From the NCBI GenBank assembly GCA_021186555.1, contig JAJKFL010000005.1:1995001-2059000 (forward strand): DNA of 64,000 nucleotides, written 5' to 3'. This DNA is from Reticulitermes speratus (lineage: Eukaryota; Arthropoda; Insecta; Blattodea; Rhinotermitidae). Under the pieces are notes generated by a model. That model searched no databases. It had not been told where the DNA came from and saw nothing but the letters and a program-made list of their open reading frames with translations. Made by a program: the position numbers and the translations under genes. Below, one piece after another: positions 59,570 through 64,000 of this stretch; the first letter of the stretch is position 1, and each line of letters starts with the position of its first letter.

Positions 59570-60445
59570 CTGTACAGTGTCTTAGTGCATGTATTCTGTA
59601 CAGTATCTTGTATGTAGTGTGTGTAGTGTTTACAGTGTTTTGCACATAGCACGTTTGGTCTATAGGGTGTCTTGTACGTAATGCTTTTTTTTTTGTACTC
59701 CATTTTCCTAAACCAGTTTGAATGACAGCAGTTTTTGAAGTGAGTTAAAAGTGTATGAAATAATTCTACCTGTTGTTTTGTGAGGTTGTGAAATGTGCGT
59801 TCTTATTCTGAGTGAAGAACTTAAATTAAAAGTGTTCAGAAACAAAATACTAATAAAAATGTTTGGTCTTAAGAGGGATAAGAGCAGTTCACAATATAAT
59901 GTAACAGGAAGGCCATCATTTATACAGATCTGCTAATTTGTTTGAGTGTTGTAATTTTAAAGGTTATGATGGGCATGTAACCCAGGTGGGGAAGACAAAA
60001 AATGTACATGCAATTTTAGTGGGGAAAGCAGCCACTTGGAAAACTGAAGAAGATGGGAAGATAATCTAATAAAGGATTTTAGAGGGATATGTTTTGTAAG
60101 GACAGGAGGTGGGCTTTGGATTAGTGCTGTTGAATTGTTGGACCACCCAACAGTGAGTGGGGAGTACCAGTTGTTAATATTACAGTTTGTTAATTTACTC
60201 TAATAAATATTGCATGAGGTTAATGTTGAAGGAGCCAGAGTGGATGATTATTGACAGCTTTATGTGTTCAGTAAGTGGATTGCTCCCATATACATTAGGT
60301 TTTCCAAGTGGTCTCATTCCTTCAGTTTTCTGCACCAAACTCCTGCCTGCATATTTCTCTTCTCCTCGGTATGTGCCACATGCCCCACCAATATCATCCG
60401 CCTTGATTAACCAGATTATATTTGGTGAGTAGTACACATCATGAT

Positions 60446-60742
60446 GGAGCCGGAGTAGTGCAGACGGTATAGCGACTATGCTACGGGCTGGATGATCCTG
60501 CGTTCGAATCCCTGTAGGGACAATAGATTTTTCTCTTCTTCACAATGTCCAGACTGGCTCTGGGGCCCACCCAGCCTACTATAAAATGGGTACCGGGGTT
60601 CTTTCCCCGATGTTAAGCGGCCAGGGCTAAAGTTAACTACTCATCTCCATCTAGAGCTGAGGTTAAGAATGAGTGGAGCTATACCTCCACTCCCCTATAC
60701 GCCTTCATGACGTGGGAAGGGAAAACTTTACCTTTTTGCAAA
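60446..60742 (+). mobile_element. SINE family B copy
   Basis: gagccggagtagtgcagacg, B box gcgttcgaatccctgtaggg, and the body tccagactggctctggggcc and gagtggagctatacctccac. Confidence 0.9.
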
Positions 60743-61093
60743 TTATGATGCTCCCTGTCATGCAGTATTTTCCAGTTTCCTATTACTTCCTGTTAGATGC
60801 AAATATCTGTTTCAGCACTGTATTTTTGCCACCCTTAGGGTATCTCCTTCCATTAATGTGAGAGATGGTTGCTCCTAATTACTATACAGGTTAATAATGT
60901 TTATTCAGTAATTATAAAGCATGTGTATGTGTTATACATGTGTCCCTTTTATCATAGCCCCGAACATGGCAGCATCAGTGGCAGATGCAGGCTTTGTATG
61001 CAGTAAAGTTGTTGTGCTCAGGAACATGAGAAAAGGGACACTCTGTGTTTTAAACGTACAGAAGTAGTAATTATATGATGATCTGTGTTACAG

Positions 61094-61345
61094 ATCTGCC
61101 CACATAGCAAGTGACCGCCACATTATGGTGCAGGCCCAAAGCAATGGTGTCCAAGTCTCCTTGTTCTCAGACTTACAGGATGTATTCCTCAGTTTCCGAG
61201 AATATGCTACCATTAACGATGGTCAGTGGCACCATATTGCTATTGTGTGGGATGGAGAGAAGGGTGGTGAACTGACACTAATAACGGAAGGCTTCATTGC
61301 AAGCAAAGTGGAGGGTTATGGTGGCGGAAGAAAACTCCTACAGCA
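61094..61345 (+). CDS. uif: uif exon: LamG/pentraxin-like domain, part 2
   Basis: It reads [20 protein letters not shown], then [20 protein letters not shown] and [33 protein letters not shown] is the hallmark strand of LamG/pentraxin domains. Phase 2-2 (cagca|gtgagt). Confidence 0.96.
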
Positions 61346-61447
61346 GTGAGTATTACATGCTACGTTACGTCTCCAGTCAGGATATGCTTTGTAATTGCAG
61401 AGATAAATTAATGGCACGGGATTTATTATGCACTGTTTAATAGAAAA

Positions 61448-61625
61448 TACAGTAAAACCCCTATTTAATGAATTGCTGGGGGATTAGAATATATTTCACT
61501 AAATGGAGGTTTTCATTAAATGGAGGTTTGTTTGTTTATATGGAGCTATTGTTGGGACATGAAAAAATCATCACTAAATCCGGGATTTCACTGAATGTGG
61601 GAACATTAAATTTGGGTTTTACTTT
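61448..61625. mobile_element. short MITE with inverted ends
   Basis: cagtaaaacccctatttaat at the left mirrors cattaaatttgggttttact at the right. Length about 180 bp, with pogo-like termini. Confidence 0.7.
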
Positions 61626-61726
61626 ATTTCTTAATAGCCATATCTAGAAAGTTGTGATTGTCTCAGTTTAAAGGTTATACCACTTACCGTATTCATCTGA
61701 ATATGAGATGACCCCTTACAATCTTC

Positions 61727-61862
61727 CGGTGGTACAGTTGGTTGAGGCACTGCACTAAAAGCCGGAAGGTCGCGAGTTCGATTCCCGATGGGGTCATTGG
61801 GATTTTTCATTGACTTAATCCTTCCATCCACACCATGGCCCTGGGGTCGACTCAGCCGCACA
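61727..61862 (+). mobile_element. SINE family C, head only
   Basis: ggtggtacagttggttgagg and B box gagttcgattcccg, then ccatggccctggggtcgact. The copy stops after cgactcagcc, so it is 3'-truncated. Confidence 0.85.
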
Positions 61863-61904
61863 ATAATTTCAGTGCACTTCCTTATGGTTATTTTGGTTTT
61901 ACAG

Positions 61905-62037
61905 TGGCTGGGTAACACTCGGAAAACCAAGCAGTGACAATCCTAAAGCATACACACAGTCTGGATTCCAGGGGCATTTGACCAAAGTACAAGTATGGGG
62001 CAGGGCACTGGATGTTACCAATGAGATTCAAAAGCAG
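61905..62037 (+). CDS. uif: uif exon: LamG/pentraxin-like domain, part 3
   Basis: It reads [20 protein letters not shown], then [21 protein letters not shown]-x-G-x-L-x-x-V-x-V-W-x-R-x-L is the pentraxin/LamG closing strand. Phase 2 in, phase 0 out. It is the last exon I can see. Confidence 0.95.
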
Positions 62038-62414
62038 GTATAGTATCGTCCGAATAAGGTGACTATAATTAATTGATAATAGGGCTGAATGTGAGAGACA
62101 AAATTACAAGCTTGTTCTATATATGGTGAGTTTGTAGAAGGAGACAGCTTAGTCAGTGAAATGACACTTTATGGAGAGGTGAGATTTGATTCACTGTAGA
62201 TGAAGAACTTTTGTCTTTTGTACCATCTTGTCCAGGTCATCCATCAGGCACATGTAGCTGTTGTTCCAAGAGTAAAGTGGCCGGTGCATGAAGCTGATCA
62301 CACTGTAGCTGAGGTTTATAGTGTGTAATGTTTGAATGTTTTGTTTTTGTTTTTCCCCTGTGATTACACACACAGAGTCAACTCTACCTTGGTGAGGTTT
62401 GAGATCTGACAGCA

Positions 62415-62570
62415 GTGTTGCTGAGGATTCAGATCTTCAGGGATGTGATGTTGTGTTGTTTGATGATTTGAAGGGCTGTGTTGATGAAGGCACTGCACTC
62501 CCTTTGAATCACTGGGAAATAATCACCCAGCAACTCTACATCACATCCCAGAAGACTTGAATCTTCAGCT
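62415..62570. mobile_element. foldback MITE copy
   Basis: gttgctgaggattcagatct and gggatgtgatgttgtg on the left mirror tacatcacatcccagaagac and ttgaatcttcagc on the right. Confidence 0.75.
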
Positions 62571-62599
62571 TTAACTTTACTTGACCTTGTATTACTGTC

Positions 62600-62812
62600 T
62601 TATGCGTTGCAGTTATAATTTATGCCAAGATGTTGTTATAATTAAGTACAGTCCGACGACCTGTATTGTGGCTGTGGAGAGATACAAAATATGGAGCATC
62701 TCCTGTCATGCAAGGACTGCCCCCAGAAAAGCACCCTCGAGGATTTATGGCTTGCAAATAAAAAAGGATTTGACGTAGCCCAATACTGGGCAAAAAATCT
62801 TCAATAAACACG
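62600..62812 (+). mobile_element. 5'-truncated LINE, C-terminal knuckle
   Basis: The + frame reads YCGCGEIQNMEHLLSCKDCP, then LEDLWLANKKGFDVAQYWAK and a stop. The C-x-C...H-x4-C-x2-C pattern and closing WAxxL match the end of RTE/Jockey-type LINEs. Confidence 0.75.
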
Positions 62813-63308
62813 ATAAAGAAGTAAAGAAGAAATACAGTTTCATGAATTGTCTCAAGTAAAAATTATGTGAACTGCTTAAATGATAATTATGTTGAACATT
62901 GTCCATTGTCTGAGGTATATTTGAGATACAAGACATTTCAGGAGTTGCTTTTCCTTCTGTCTTCAACTGACAGGTTAGCACAATAACTTACCATTCAAAA
63001 GGTGCCAGGTTTGATCCCAACAACCAGCACTAATATTAAAAATATATAGGGTAATCTCAAGTAGGACAGGAGCAGTAGTACCACCTCCCCAGTGTTATAT
63101 ACTGCAAACCAAATATACCTCAAGCTGTGGACACTGTCCAACACAATGCTGGTATAATAAGTCAACCATTGTGACAACCTCAGAGAATCAGCAAGTGAAT
63201 GAAGTATCAATAAAATATGCGTATATGATGTACGTAGGTGAAAACCTTAAAAAATCTTTACCAGCTAGTTTGTTGGAGATAGGTTTGGTACAGCTTCATA
63301 ATTTTTCA

Positions 63309-64000
63309 ACCCATGTTGATGATTTGCTATACCTACAGCTGCACAAAGTACGGTCTACATACACAGTACATGCTTCTAACCCATGCTGATGACTTGCTGT
63401 GCCTACAGCTGCACACAGTACGGTCTACATACACAGTACATGCTTCTAACCCATGCTGATGACTTGCTGTATCTACAGCTGCACACAGTAGGGTCTACAT
63501 ACACAGTACATGCTTCTAACCCATGCTGATGACTTGCTGTGCCTACAGCTGCACACAGTACGGTCTACATACACAGTACATGCTTCTAACCCATGCTGAT
63601 GACATGCTGTGCCTACAGCTGCACAAAGTACGGTCTACATACACAGTACATGCTTCTAACCCATGCTGATGACTTGCTGTGCCTACAGCTGCACACAGTA
63701 CGGTCCATATACACAGTACATGCGTCTAACCCATGCTGATGACTTGCTGTGCCTACAGCTGCACACAGTATGGTCTATATACACAGTACATGCGTCTAAC
63801 CCATGCTGATGACTTGCTGTACCTACAGCTGCACACAGTAGGGTCTACATACACAGTACATGCTTCTAACCCATGCTGATGACTTGCTGTGCCTACAGCT
63901 GCACACAGTACGGTCTACATACACAGTACATGCGTCTAACCCATGCTGATGACTTGCTGTGCCTACAGCTGCACACAGTACGGTCCATATACACAGTACA
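63309..64000. repeat. 70-bp minisatellite, about 10 units, running off the window
   Basis: Units read acccatgctgatgacttgct, then gtgcctacagctgcacacag and tacggtctacatacacagta. The first unit is the most diverged. Each holds an acceptor-like gtgcctacag|ctgcac. Confidence 0.95.

Overview
This window is eukaryotic, from an insect with large introns and many repeats. It holds 43 internal coding exons, all on the + strand, of one very large gene. The domain order matches Uninflatable (Uif), a giant apical single-pass membrane protein of insect tracheal and epidermal cells: C-type lectin, LDLa, three CUB, four sushi, EGF, discoidin (FA58C), EGF, further sushi, a second discoidin, two HYR, sushi, ephrin-receptor-like cysteine repeats, a run of about 14 EGF repeats, then a laminin G/pentraxin-like domain. 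The signal peptide and start lie upstream of base 1. The membrane segment, cytoplasmic tail and stop lie beyond base 64000. The exons sum to about 8.03 kb (about 2,677 codons). Every junction is GT-AG and the phases agree across every junction except at one exon (30963-31072), which lacks a single base. Abundant tRNA-derived SINEs and RTE/Jockey-type LINEs suggest a hemimetabolous insect, perhaps a cockroach or termite; that is a low-confidence guess.

Layout: 1-2480 is a 30-bp minisatellite of about 83 units. 2552-11110 carries lectin, LDLa and CUB exons. 13174-15759 carries four sushi exons. 16309-20582 carries EGF plus discoidin 1. 22415-27858 carries EGF and sushi exons. 29256-31072 is discoidin 2. 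32097-33529 is the HYR pair. 35550-40213 carries a sushi and a conserved unclassified segment. 41827-45783 carries the cysteine repeats. 45568-58879 carries the EGF run. 58985-62037 is the LamG/pentraxin-like domain. 63309-64000 is a 70-bp minisatellite that runs off the end.

The introns hold five SINE families (labelled A-E here), LINE 3' ends, a decayed mariner transposase, pogo-, hAT- and foldback-type MITEs, and microsatellites. Two patterns stand out. First, several short retro-inserted elements, many of them inverted repeats with 11-15 bp target-site duplications, carry a sequence that folds as a minimal type I hammerhead ribozyme with compensatory changes between families. Second, at least three tandem arrays include a real splice site of this gene in their repeat unit, so that decoy splice sites are lined up next to the real one.

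In its EGF run the protein carries many Notch-type O-fucose, O-glucose and Asp/Asn-hydroxylation consensus sites. This fits the reported functional link between Uif and Notch.
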